Shown: positions 7,638 to 15,622 of the stretch, one piece after another | How the letters are laid out: each line of letters opens with the position of its first letter | How positions within the stretch are numbered: the stretch's first letter is position 1 | From: an uncultured Clostridia bacterium | GTDB lineage: Bacteria > Bacillota > Clostridia > Christensenellales > CAG-138 | Direction: 5' to 3' | Length of the DNA: 60,522 nt | Assembly (NCBI GenBank): GCA_944336625.1 | Contig: CALVLF010000132.1 | Location: 1-60,522 of the forward strand | The notes under the pieces: model-generated | Told to the model about the DNA's origin: nothing | What the model saw: only the letters and a program-made list of their open reading frames with translations | Databases searched by the model: none | Program-made: the position numbers and the translations under genes

Positions 7638-7678
7638 ATTATATACGATCCGGCGTTCCCCTTCCGTGACGAGGTCAC
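7638..7678 (-). promoter_or_regulatory. trxA operon promoter with Crp-type palindrome
   Basis: On the minus strand the -10 is TATAAT (7638-7643), giving a start near 7631. The -35 region is replaced by GTGAC-CTC-GTCAC (7666-7678), centred at about -41, the classic position of a class II Crp/Fnr activator site. The neighbouring Crp/Fnr regulator has the Arg-Glu-x3-Arg set that reads GTGA. Confidence 0.55.
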
Positions 7679-7780
7679 AAACCAGCAATGTATTCAGCCG
7701 GCCGGGAAAAGGGGGCGAGGGCCAGCTGCATTATGATTATAATCTATAAATAAATTAGGAATTGCAAAGAAATTATAAAT

Positions 7781-7807
7781 AAAAAGCGGGAGGGGCGTTC
7801 CCCCTCC
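7781..7807 (-). terminator. Terminator of the M20 peptidase gene
   Basis: On the minus strand GGAGGGG and CCCCTCC form a stem with a short loop, followed by CGCTTTTTATTT. Confidence 0.75.
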
Positions 7808-7840
7808 GGCAGGTATGCTTGTTGTGATGGTGCGCGCTAA

Positions 7841-9130
7841 TTATTCGCAGCACCAGTCGATGATCAGGCCAGCCGCGACCTTGATGCCATCGATATAGTC
7901 GTCCAGATCCACCCACTCTACCTGGTCCCGGGTGCCCAGGCCGCCGCAGTTGGGGCCGATGCCCACGGTGGGGGTATGACCATAGTTGTTGGGCAGGCGG
8001 ACTTCGCTGGAGCCATGATACTGATAGATGAAGTCATCGAACTTCTTCACGTCGGATACAACCCGCTCTACCAGCTTGACAACCTCGGTATCGGGAGCGA
8101 CGTAGGCGGGGTTGCCCTTCATGACGCCCTTCTCTACCAGAGGAGGATTCTTGGAGAGCCATACATCATCCCGGAAATAGTCGGCGATGAAGGCCTTGAG
8201 CTCCTGGAATACATCCTCTACCTTCTCATCATAGCCGAAGTTCACGCGGCCGGTGATGTCGAAGCACAGGGCATCGCACATATAGAAATCGCTGCTCTGG
8301 GCGGAGAACAGGTCGATCTTGGTATAGGACTGGGGCGCCATGCCGTTGGCCGCGAGGCGGTGCTTGCTCTGGCGGGCAGCATCCCACTTGCGCAGGGCGG
8401 TAACGACCTTCATGCCCTGGTCGATGGCGTTGATTTCGCTGTAATCCAGCTCATCAAAGAGCTTGCCGCTCTTGCCCTTTACCTGGATGTGGAAATCCAG
8501 CATGCCCATGGAGTAGTTCTTGATCTCATGGAAGCCATGGCCGGTCTCCGCGGGATGGAGGTATACGCCCACATCAGCAGAATAGCCGCGCTGCATGGCG
8601 GTCAGGGTGCCGATGGCGCCGCGCTTGCCGATGCTGCTCAGCAGGGTCAGGTCGCCAGCCAGCTCGGGCTGGTTCTTCAAAACGGCCTCCGTGCCCAGGA
8701 GCATCATGGCGACGCCAGCCTTGGAGTCCGCTACGCCCAGGCCGCTCATCTTCCCATCCTTAATGGTGACGGAAGTATCGGGGGTGAGCTTGTTGGGGGC
8801 TTCGGTATCGATATGGGCGATGAGCATGAGGGACTTGCCGCCCTTGGTGCCCTTCTTAACGCCTACTACGTTTTCTGCACTGGGGTTGAACTCATAGTTC
8901 CGGGGGAACGCATGGAAGTCGTCCAGATCCTTCGCATCATCTACCGTACAGGGGAATACATCCAGCTCCAGGCCCATTTCGGTCATGGTGGTCTTTACCA
9001 GCTCCTGGGCATGGGTGGTCTCGTAGATGAATGCCGGGATACGGCTCAGGGACTCAAGGTATTCGATATACTGCTTTTTGTTGCTGTCGATCTGATCAAA
9101 TACCAACTTCTTGAGTTCGCTCTTTTGCAT
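7841..9130 (-). CDS. M20-family peptidase/deacylase with altered active site
   Basis: A 429-residue protein of the M20 zinc peptidase/deacylase family (ArgE/DapE/carboxypeptidase G2 relatives). The metal motif LIAHIDTEAP and the bridging Asp in GLGVADSKAGVAMM are present. The segment that normally reads DEE-x-G, holding the catalytic Glu and a metal Glu, instead reads SSIGKRGAIGTL, and the C-terminal metal His before the final strand is not evident (GLGTRDQVEWVDLDDY). It may therefore use other ligands or be non-hydrolytic. The start at 9130 follows GGAGGTACCC; the frame is open upstream. It is the last of five minus-strand genes including a D-amino-acid deacylase and an opine dehydrogenase, and has its own promoter and long leader. 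Confidence 0.8.
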   Translation of the reverse strand: MQKSELKKLVFDQIDSNKKQYIEYLESLSRIPAFIYETTHAQELVKTTMTEMGLELDVFPCTVDDAKDLDDFHAFPRNYEFNPSAENVVGVKKGTKGGKSLMLIAHIDTEAPNKLTPDTSVTIKDGKMSGLGVADSKAGVAMMLLGTEAVLKNQPELAGDLTLLSSIGKRGAIGTLTAMQRGYSADVGVYLHPAETGHGFHEIKNYSMGMLDFHIQVKGKSGKLFDELDYSEINAIDQGMKVVTALRKWDAARQSKHRLAANGMAPQSYTKIDLFSAQSSDFYMCDALCFDITGRVNFGYDEKVEDVFQELKAFIADYFRDDVWLSKNPPLVEKGVMKGNPAYVAPDTEVVKLVERVVSDVKKFDDFIYQYHGSSEVRLPNNYGHTPTVGIGPNCGGLGTRDQVEWVDLDDYIDGIKVAAGLIIDWCCE

Positions 9131-9387
9131 GGGTACCTCCAATAAATTGATTATTGAATCGCTGCCATAACCGTGCAGCAAAGGGAAGTCTTGTTTGAAT
9201 TTACCTAGAATGTAGCTTGCAATTACAGGTCGTTCATGTTCAGGATGCCGCCCCGCAGGGCGAAAGGATGCAGCTGATCGTGTGTGAATGGAACCGGCGA
9301 GACAGTTCCGGGCCGTTTTCTTTCAGAAAACCGTTGCCATGTACGATTGGACGTTTTTAATTATAGCAACTTTTCAGCCCCTGTCAA
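9131..9387 (-). promoter_or_regulatory. Strong promoter and long leader of the M20 gene
   Basis: On the minus strand TTGACA (9382-9387), 16 bases, TATAAT (9360-9365) form a near-consensus promoter with a TGC before the -10. Transcription would begin near 9353, leaving a leader of about 222 bases. It holds small hairpins (GTTTTC/GAAAAC, GGAAC/GTTCC, GCCC/GGGC). I do not recognise a known riboswitch class in it. Confidence 0.6.
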
Positions 9388-9442
9388 GTTAAAAATACGC
9401 GCTGCGGGGCAGGCAAAATACGGTGTCACATGGACGCCACGC

Positions 9443-10528
9443 TTATGAAAAATTTCCCTTTCCATCTTGCATAAATGCCAAAAAGGCGGCGGGGGCCCGG
9501 CCGTTAAGGCCCAGTTTTTCTCCGTTAAGACCCTGTTCAGGCCAGGATTTTCCATAGATTGCGCTGTATATTGCAATGACAGCGTCTATCCGGGGCGTCC
9601 GCACCCCCGCCCAGTGGCCAATGGCAGACCAGGGCACCAGTCCGTAGGGAACATCCTCCGTAAGGTACCGGTTTTGCAGATCATTGGGGCCCCGGATCAC
9701 CGTATGGGTGATATTGCCGTGAATGGCCATGTAAAGCTGCTGCCAGGTATAATCCTCCGGGATATTGCCAAAGTCCGCCACGGGCTTGAGGTTTTCATAG
9801 CCCAAGGCCCTGGCTATCTGGCAGCGCTCCCGGTCAATCTCCCGGGCCAGTTTGGCGGCGGAAGCGGTAAAGCCATGTTCATATAGGAAAAAATCCACAT
9901 CCGGCCTTTCTATATTGCTTATATTCAATAAGCATGGCCCGGGGTGGAGGGCCGGATTTACCAGAGAAAGGCCGCAGGCCATTACGTCCCGGGCCATTCC
10001 GCCCATGGGGAACAGATCCGCCCGCAGCGCATCCACCAGATCCCGGCCGGCGCAGGCCGGCATAAAGGCCACATCCACTACATTCCGATTGTAGACGGTT
10101 ACCTGCCCCTCCCCCGTCAAGCGGGCGCCATAGGGCAGGTTGTTGGTCTCCACCATGACCGGATGGGGGCCGGGCCCCCACATCCGCCATAACTCCAGGG
10201 ACCCAAAGGCCCCCGGGCAAAGGATGAGCACCTGCTTCGGGGTCAATAGCCCCCGCAGCATCTCCCCATAGGTAGCATGGGCATAGGCAGGGGCTACCAG
10301 GCAGACATAGTCTGCCCCTTCCACCGCCGCCGCCAGGTCGTCCGTGACCAGTTCCAGCTTAGCCTCGCCTTCTATGGCCCCTGTAGCCCGGATACGCCCG
10401 GTTTCAAATACGTTTTTATAGCGCCGGTGGCGGTAAAACATCCGCACCTTATGCCCCCTTAGGGCCAGGTCCGCCGCCAGGCCGTGGGCGCCATTACCGC
10501 CCCCCAATACTGCAATGGTTTTCCCCAT
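9443..10528 (-). CDS. Opine/octopine-nopaline dehydrogenase family protein
   Basis: A 361-residue NAD(P)-dependent dehydrogenase of the octopine/nopaline dehydrogenase family, which forms or splits secondary-amine adducts of an amino acid and a keto acid. Residues 1-30 form a Rossmann fold with AVLGGGNGAHGLAADL. The C-terminal helical domain has NPALHPGPCLLNISNIE, containing the family's His-x3-Asn-type catalytic pattern, and RYLTEDVPYGLVPWS. The start at 10528 was chosen because MGKTIAVLGGG begins the Rossmann strand and GGAGGAAAGG precedes it. It starts 19 bases after the N-acyl-D-amino-acid deacylase stop, so the two form an operon. The natural substrate cannot be read from the sequence. 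Confidence 0.88.
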   Translation of the reverse strand: MGKTIAVLGGGNGAHGLAADLALRGHKVRMFYRHRRYKNVFETGRIRATGAIEGEAKLELVTDDLAAAVEGADYVCLVAPAYAHATYGEMLRGLLTPKQVLILCPGAFGSLELWRMWGPGPHPVMVETNNLPYGARLTGEGQVTVYNRNVVDVAFMPACAGRDLVDALRADLFPMGGMARDVMACGLSLVNPALHPGPCLLNISNIERPDVDFFLYEHGFTASAAKLAREIDRERCQIARALGYENLKPVADFGNIPEDYTWQQLYMAIHGNITHTVIRGPNDLQNRYLTEDVPYGLVPWSAIGHWAGVRTPRIDAVIAIYSAIYGKSWPEQGLNGEKLGLNGRAPAAFLAFMQDGKGNFS

Positions 10529-10547
10529 GGTTATCCTTTCCTCCTCC

Positions 10548-12137
10548 CTATACTTCCGGCCCGCATACCCTACCTGCGCCCTGGCAGATAAGCCGGTCAT
10601 CCTGGATTACGGGCCTGCCGTTAATAAATAGCCAGGCTACCCCTTCCGCATAATCCTCGCTACCCCGGGGGGCCAGATAGACATCCAGGTCGATGATGGC
10701 TATATTGGCCCTGTATCCCGGCTCCACCAGGCCCATATCCTTCAGCTTCAGCCGCTGGGCAGGCAGGGATGTAATCCGGCGGGCAGCCTCTTCCAGCGTA
10801 AAAAGCCGCTTTTCCCGCACATATACCTGGAAAAGCTCCCGCACCCAGCTATAACATGCATCGGACCATTTTACGGAGGCCAGAGGCCCGTCGTTGGCCA
10901 GGGCCATGGCGTCGGAAATTACGCCGCAGAATGGCGCTTGGATGAGCAGCTCTGCATCCTTTTCGTTCCGGAGTCGGCCGCTGATCAGGCCGGAGAACAT
11001 ATCCTCCCCTTCTTCTGCGATGACCAGCATAAGGGCGTCGAAGGGGTCCTTTCCCAAGATCTGGCCGATCTCCCGGAAGCTCTTGCCGATCAGCTCCCGC
11101 TGGTGGCTGCAATGCTTGAGCTTTACAAAATCCCACTGCTCCTCTACGATCAGCTGCCAGATGCAGTCCTTGCGCCCCCGGAGCCGGTCCCGGACGGCAG
11201 GCAGCCGGAGCTGGGCCGCAATCTCCCGGGCAGGCAAGCTAAGGAGCTGGGGTGGCAACACGGCGGTAAGGTTCGTGGGCCCCCATAGGAAGGGGATCAC
11301 GTCATAGGCTATATCCAGGGAGACGCGGGCCTTCTGGATGGTTTCCAAGATCCATTGGGCACCCTCTTCCGGCACCCCGTATTTGGGGATCGCATGGGAG
11401 ATCTGCAGCCGCACATCCGTAGCCCGGGCCATATCGATCGCTTCCTGATAGCCCTGCTGGTAAAACCTGTCCCGGTTGCGGACATGGGTAGCGTATAGCC
11501 GGCCGTTCTGCGCCGTGACCCTGCACAGGGCCAGCAGCTCCTCCCGGGTTGCGGCGCTGCCTGGGAAATACTCCAGGCCCGTGCTGAAGCCAGCTGCCCC
11601 CTGGTCAAAGCACTGCTGCAAAAGCTGGCACATTTCTTGGATTTCCGCCTCCGTGGCGGGGCGGTTGGCATAGCCCATGACGCAGCTGCGCAAAGCCCCA
11701 TGGCCCACCAAAGCGGTTACGTTATAAGCTAGCCCTGGCCCCGCTGCCAGCGCCTGGAAATAATCCGCCATGGAGCCCCAGGTAACGGCCCTGTCCGTAG
11801 GGGTATAGCAGAATACGTTCTTCGCAAGCTGCCCCTCCCCCTTAAGGGGCGCGGAAGAAAGGCCGCAGTTGCCTATATTATCCAATACAATCCCCTGCCG
11901 CAAAAAGGACATGCCCCGTCCATCCAGAAACAGGGTATGATCCGAATGGGTATGTAAATCCATAAAACCGGGAAAAACATACTTTCCCTTTGCATCGATG
12001 ATCTCCCGGGCAGGGCAGTCTTCCCCAGCCTGGCCCACATAGGCGATCTGCCCATCCTGTATCCCGATGGTGGCCCAGCGCTTCTCCCGGCCGCTGCCAT
12101 CCACCAGCAGGGCGTTTACGATTCCATAATCCAGCAC
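10548..12137 (-). CDS. N-acyl-D-amino-acid deacylase family amidohydrolase
   Basis: A 529-residue amidohydrolase of the D-aminoacylase group. N-terminal urease-type beta-sandwich strands (DYGIVNALLVDGSG, IDAKGKYVFPGFMDLHTHSD) carry the HxH metal motif; NIGNCG holds the bridging Cys, YATHVRNR and QISHAIPKYG the metal His residues, and GVISDAMALANDGP the catalytic Asp. It should hydrolyse N-acyl amino acids or related amides to free D-amino acids in the cytosol. It precedes the opine dehydrogenase gene by 19 bases. Substrate specificity within the family varies (acyl-D-amino acids, acyl-D-glutamate or aspartate, dihydro-pyrimidine-like amides). Confidence 0.9.
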   Translation of the reverse strand: MLDYGIVNALLVDGSGREKRWATIGIQDGQIAYVGQAGEDCPAREIIDAKGKYVFPGFMDLHTHSDHTLFLDGRGMSFLRQGIVLDNIGNCGLSSAPLKGEGQLAKNVFCYTPTDRAVTWGSMADYFQALAAGPGLAYNVTALVGHGALRSCVMGYANRPATEAEIQEMCQLLQQCFDQGAAGFSTGLEYFPGSAATREELLALCRVTAQNGRLYATHVRNRDRFYQQGYQEAIDMARATDVRLQISHAIPKYGVPEEGAQWILETIQKARVSLDIAYDVIPFLWGPTNLTAVLPPQLLSLPAREIAAQLRLPAVRDRLRGRKDCIWQLIVEEQWDFVKLKHCSHQRELIGKSFREIGQILGKDPFDALMLVIAEEGEDMFSGLISGRLRNEKDAELLIQAPFCGVISDAMALANDGPLASVKWSDACYSWVRELFQVYVREKRLFTLEEAARRITSLPAQRLKLKDMGLVEPGYRANIAIIDLDVYLAPRGSEDYAEGVAWLFINGRPVIQDDRLICQGAGRVCGPEV

Positions 12138-12207
12138 CTGTATCTCCTTAAAATCCCCTTTGTCATGGTGCCCGGCCGGGTTCTGCCGCCTGGCCGGGCT
12201 ATTTTAT

Positions 12208-12239
12208 AAAAAATCCAGCGGTGCGCCGCTGGATTTTTT
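12208..12239. terminator. Bidirectional terminator
   Basis: AAAAAATCCAGCGG pairs with CCGCTGGATTTTTT around a 4-base loop, flanked by A and T runs on both sides. On the minus strand it ends the C_GCAxxG_C_C gene. A second hairpin (CCCGGCC/GGCCGGG, 12172-12199) lies next to it. Confidence 0.88.
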
Positions 12240-12257
12240 ATGCAACATGGTAACCGA

Positions 12258-12698
12258 TTACTGCTTGTCCCGCAGGGCAGGGATATCCGCGCCTTTTTCC
12301 AGCAGGAACTCATCCAGGATGGTGGCAGCGCCCAGGATAACCTGATAGCAGCCGTCTACAGGATTCCTGTACAGCTCCTTGAGGCGGCTGCAGTCGCAGC
12401 GGTAGCACTCCATATGATCCACAAAGCGCTTTACGAACTCGATGAGCAGGGGCTTGATGATATAGTTGCCCTCGTTGGCATGGTCCTTTACGAAGAAATG
12501 GCTGATGACCGCCACGCTGGAGGTAATCGCACCGCACATTTCGCCTACGCCCATGCCGCCGCCCATGCCGGCAAACAGCTTCAGGGTTTCCTTATCAAAG
12601 CCCAGGCCATATGCCTGATTGGCGCCATAGATGATCTTTTCCGCGCAATTGTAATTTTCCTCGTTGCCAAAGCCGCTTTCGATTAACTCTTTGAGCAT
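12258..12698 (-). CDS. C_GCAxxG_C_C family protein
   Basis: A 146-residue protein of the family named for its cysteine pattern, often annotated as a putative redox protein. Visible are NYNCAEKIIYGANQAYGL near the start, GMGGGMGVGEMCGAITSSVAVI in the middle, and C-terminal cysteines in MECYRCDCSRLKELYRNPVDGCYQVILG. The conserved cysteines may bind a metal or run thiol chemistry, but no activity is proven for this group to my knowledge. AGGAGGATC lies upstream. It lies between an EamA permease and the D-amino-acid deacylase on the same strand, separated from the latter by a terminator. Confidence 0.85.
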   Translation of the reverse strand: MLKELIESGFGNEENYNCAEKIIYGANQAYGLGFDKETLKLFAGMGGGMGVGEMCGAITSSVAVISHFFVKDHANEGNYIIKPLLIEFVKRFVDHMECYRCDCSRLKELYRNPVDGCYQVILGAATILDEFLLEKGADIPALRDKQ

Positions 12699-12787
12699 AG
12701 ATAGATCCTCCTACATGATTGTTTATTATAGGGCACGCACCCAATAATCCTAAAATCTTTTTATTTTCATCCCATCTATTTTCTTCT

Positions 12788-13711
12788 TCAGCCATGCCTG
12801 TGGGCGATCTTTCCATGATGCTGGCTGCCTTTGCCGGCAAAGGCAAAGTTCAGCACGATCCCTGCCATGCAAAGGACCATCCCCAGGTAATAGACCGGCT
12901 TGATCTGCTCGCCCAGCAGCCAGGCGCTCAGAAAAGCGGAGACAAAGGCCTGTATCGGGAAAAACAGGGAGCAGGTGCTGGCCTCCAACCGGGCCAGGCT
13001 CTGGTTCCATAGAAGCATGGTAAAGGCTGTCCCTGCCACGCCCATATAAAGCAGGCTCAATGCCATAGGCACATCCAGGGCCAGGTCGTTGAAAAAGAGC
13101 TGATCCACCGCAAAAGTAGGGATGTGAAGGAGCATGCTGTACAGCATGCCATAAAAGGTGAGAATCAGGGCATCATAGCGGCGGGCCACCATGCGCATAA
13201 ATACGGAGGCGAAGCTCCAGCACACGATGGAACACAGGATAAGAAGCACACCCACCAAAGCCCCGCTTTCATAAGCATAAGACTGTGTCGTTACCAGAAC
13301 ACCTGCCATGGCCAGGAAAATACACAGCATCTTTCTCCAGGTTAGCCGCTCTTTGAGAATCAGCGCTGCAAGGATGCTAATGGTAAAGGGATTGATGATG
13401 GTTACAAAGCTGCTCAGGGTAGCCCCGGCATACTTCACCCCCGCCATATTGAACACGGTATTGAAGTAATAGCCTAAAAAGCCGATTGCAATGAAATACT
13501 TCCGGTCGCCCTTTTGGATGGGAACCCAAGATTTATGCCGGTATAGCAGGATCAGATATAGAGCCACACAGGCAATCAGAGAGCGAAAAAACGCCAGCGT
13601 CGCAATGGACAGCTGCCCGGATGTATATTTGGTAACTACAAATAATGAGCCCCAGAGCACATAAGCGCTGATGGGGTAAAGCACATCGGTCAGCTTGCTC
13701 GTTCTATCCAT
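12788..13711 (-). CDS. EamA/DMT-family permease
   Basis: A 307-residue membrane protein of the drug/metabolite transporter superfamily with ten predicted transmembrane segments in two EamA repeats (about residues 10-145 and 155-290). Signatures include WGSLFVVTKYTSGQ in the first repeat and FYGMLYSMLL and FPIQAFVSAFLSAWLLGEQIKPVYYLGMVL in the second. Such permeases often export amino acids or metabolites. Its position upstream of the deacylase/opine dehydrogenase genes suggests an amino-acid-related substrate, which is inference only. Confidence 0.92.
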   Translation of the reverse strand: MDRTSKLTDVLYPISAYVLWGSLFVVTKYTSGQLSIATLAFFRSLIACVALYLILLYRHKSWVPIQKGDRKYFIAIGFLGYYFNTVFNMAGVKYAGATLSSFVTIINPFTISILAALILKERLTWRKMLCIFLAMAGVLVTTQSYAYESGALVGVLLILCSIVCWSFASVFMRMVARRYDALILTFYGMLYSMLLHIPTFAVDQLFFNDLALDVPMALSLLYMGVAGTAFTMLLWNQSLARLEASTCSLFFPIQAFVSAFLSAWLLGEQIKPVYYLGMVLCMAGIVLNFAFAGKGSQHHGKIAHRHG

Positions 13712-13809
13712 AAGAACCTCTTCGCAGTCCGTTCAGGCCGGATATTGGGAAGGCATATAAGCCGCTTTCCTTGTTGAATTATGCAGATGCGTAAATAAGT
13801 ACGTTGTAT

Positions 13810-13838
13810 ATTTTAGGGCGTTTGCCGGGTTAAGTCAA
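13810..13838 (-). promoter_or_regulatory. Promoter of the EamA permease gene
   Basis: On the minus strand TTGACT (13833-13838), 17 bases, TAAAAT (13810-13815). Transcription would start about 92 bases before the gene. Confidence 0.6.
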
Positions 13839-14104
13839 TAGCAAGGTCATGGATTTCTTGAACTGCCTTCGTATCTTTTCCCCCATAAGGCGGCTTAAGA
13901 TGGGTTCGTTTTTCCTCTTTTTTTCATTTCTTATGCCTCTGTATTTCGTTTTTATGCCTGTTGGTCTACGGCTAAATCTACATATTATAATATACATTCT
14001 ATGGATGCGGAGAGAATTTACAATGCATTCTGTTTTACAAAAAAGTGGAATGTTTTTTCCGCCTTTGCTATAATAGCGAAAACAGCTTTGAAAGGAGCCT
14101 GCCC
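13839..14104 (+). promoter_or_regulatory. Upstream region and promoter of the decarboxylase gene
   Basis: This AT-richer stretch holds no convincing gene. TATAAT at 14069-14074 is a good -10, with a weak -35 (TGGAAT, 14046-14051) 17 bases upstream. GAAAGGAGCC precedes the ATG at 14105. No lysine riboswitch was recognised. Confidence 0.5.
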
Positions 14105-15370
14105 ATGGCTACCATTCCCCTTCCCTTTTCCCTTGCCAAGGTTCAGGAAATCATCCGCCAATACCCTACGCCGTTTTATCTTTACGATGCCGCCGGTATC
14201 ATCCGCTGCGTCCAGGGGCTCCAGGCTGCCTTTGCCTGGAACGAAGGCTTCCGGGAATACTTCGCGGTGAAAGCGGCCCCCACCCCTGGTATTCTTTCCC
14301 TGCTCAGCAGTCTGGGCTGCGGCATGGACTGCGCCTCCATGACGGAGCTTATGCTCTGTGAGCGCCTGGGGATCACTGGGGACCGCATCATGTTCAGCTC
14401 CAATGATACGCCGGGGCCGGAGTATGAATACGCTCGCCGCCTGGGGGCCATTATCAACCTGGATGACCTGACCCACGTAGATTTCCTGGAGGCCCACGGC
14501 GGCATACCAGATACGGTTTGCTGCCGCTATAACCCTGGCCGTTTTTCCCTGGATAAGAACGCGATCATGGGAAATTTGCAGGACTCCAAATTCGGTATGC
14601 CCAGGGAACAGCTGCTGGAAGCCTTCCGGCGGCTCAAGGCTAAGGGCGCCCGCCATTTTGGTATTCATGCCATGCTCATTAGCTGCTCTTTGGATGCGGC
14701 CTATTTCCCCACCTTGCTGGAAGATCTTCTATCGCTGGCCCTGGAAGCAAAGGAAAAAGCCGGGGTGGAGGTGGAATTTATCGACCTTTCCGGCGGCATC
14801 GGCATTCCCTACCGGCCGGAGGAATCCCCCGTGGATATCCAGGCCATTGGCCAGGCTGTCCGCCAGATCTATGCGCAGCTGGCCCTGGCCAACGGCCTTC
14901 ATCCTCGGCTTTATACCGAACTGGGCCGCTATATTACCGGCCCTTACGGCTACCTGATCACCACGGCCCTTCATGAAAAAAGGACCTATAAACATTACCT
15001 GGGGGTGGATGCTTCCGCCTGCGATCTGATGCGTCCTGCCATTTACGGCGCCTACCACCATATCTCCGTGCTGGGAAAGGAGAATGCCCCTGCGGACCAT
15101 CTCTATGACGTTACCGGCGCCCTTTGCGAAAACAATGATAAGTTTGCCGTAGACCGGCTTCTGCCTCAGGTCGCTATGGGGGATATTCTGGTCATCCATG
15201 ACGCCGGGGCCCACGGCCGCTCCATGGGCTATAATTATAACGGCAAGCTCCGTTGCGGCGAACTATTGCTGGAGCCGGATGGAAGCCTGCGCCTTCTGCG
15301 CCGGGCCGAAACCCCAAAGGACTATTTTGCTACCCTGGATTGCACCGGGCTTTTTGACGACCTTGCCTAG
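14105..15370 (+). CDS. lysA: Diaminopimelate/ornithine-type PLP decarboxylase (probably LysA)
   Basis: A 421-residue fold-type III PLP decarboxylase. PFYLYDAAGI opens the alpha/beta barrel, Lys56 in YFAVKAAPTP should bind PLP, LSGGIGIPY forms the phosphate loop, LYTELGRYI matches the E-x-GR motif, and VTGALCENNDKF carries the catalytic Cys. The motif RPAIYGAYHHI favours diaminopimelate (lysine synthesis) over ornithine decarboxylase, but the protein is divergent and a related D-amino-acid or carboxynorspermidine substrate is possible. The start at 14105 is preceded by AAGGAG. It is monocistronic. Confidence 0.85.
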   Translation: MATIPLPFSLAKVQEIIRQYPTPFYLYDAAGIIRCVQGLQAAFAWNEGFREYFAVKAAPTPGILSLLSSLGCGMDCASMTELMLCERLGITGDRIMFSSNDTPGPEYEYARRLGAIINLDDLTHVDFLEAHGGIPDTVCCRYNPGRFSLDKNAIMGNLQDSKFGMPREQLLEAFRRLKAKGARHFGIHAMLISCSLDAAYFPTLLEDLLSLALEAKEKAGVEVEFIDLSGGIGIPYRPEESPVDIQAIGQAVRQIYAQLALANGLHPRLYTELGRYITGPYGYLITTALHEKRTYKHYLGVDASACDLMRPAIYGAYHHISVLGKENAPADHLYDVTGALCENNDKFAVDRLLPQVAMGDILVIHDAGAHGRSMGYNYNGKLRCGELLLEPDGSLRLLRRAETPKDYFATLDCTGLFDDLA

Positions 15371-15386
15371 ATCCCTTCTTTTCCCA

Positions 15387-15418
15387 AGGACGGCGGCGCT
15401 CCCGCCGTCCTTTTTTTG
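15387..15418 (+). terminator. Terminator of the decarboxylase gene
   Basis: AGGACGGCGG pairs with CCGCCGTCCT around a short loop, followed by TTTTTTTGG and further T-runs on the plus strand. Confidence 0.9.
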
Positions 15419-15497
15419 GTTTTTTTCGTTTGCGCCTCTGTTTGCCTTGCTTTTTCCCGGATATCTTCCTGTGTTTTCTTCTCGTTTTTTATCCAAT

Positions 15498-15550
15498 TTT
15501 GTCGAACATATTGCCAATGCTTGCAAATTATAAACTATGCATAATATACT
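15498..15550 (+). promoter_or_regulatory. 0A box and promoter of the Spo0A-C orphan
   Basis: TTTGTCGAA at 15498-15506 matches the Spo0A-binding consensus TTTGTCRAA at all nine positions. It lies just upstream of a candidate promoter TTGCAA (15521-15526), 18 bases, TATACT (15545-15550). The spacing suits activation from upstream of the -35. The downstream gene encodes a Spo0A-type DNA-binding domain, so autoregulation or control by full-length Spo0A is likely. Confidence 0.6.
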
Positions 15551-15622
15551 AAATATGCATCTTTCATCAATAATATGTATGAATCCTTTCTCACTCTGCA
15601 TCTGTTTAAAGGGGGGCTTATT

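Noticed and set aside
14269..14285. Possible lysine riboswitch control of the lysA-like gene
   Set aside because: No riboswitch-like structure was seen upstream of 14105; only a promoter and a short leader.
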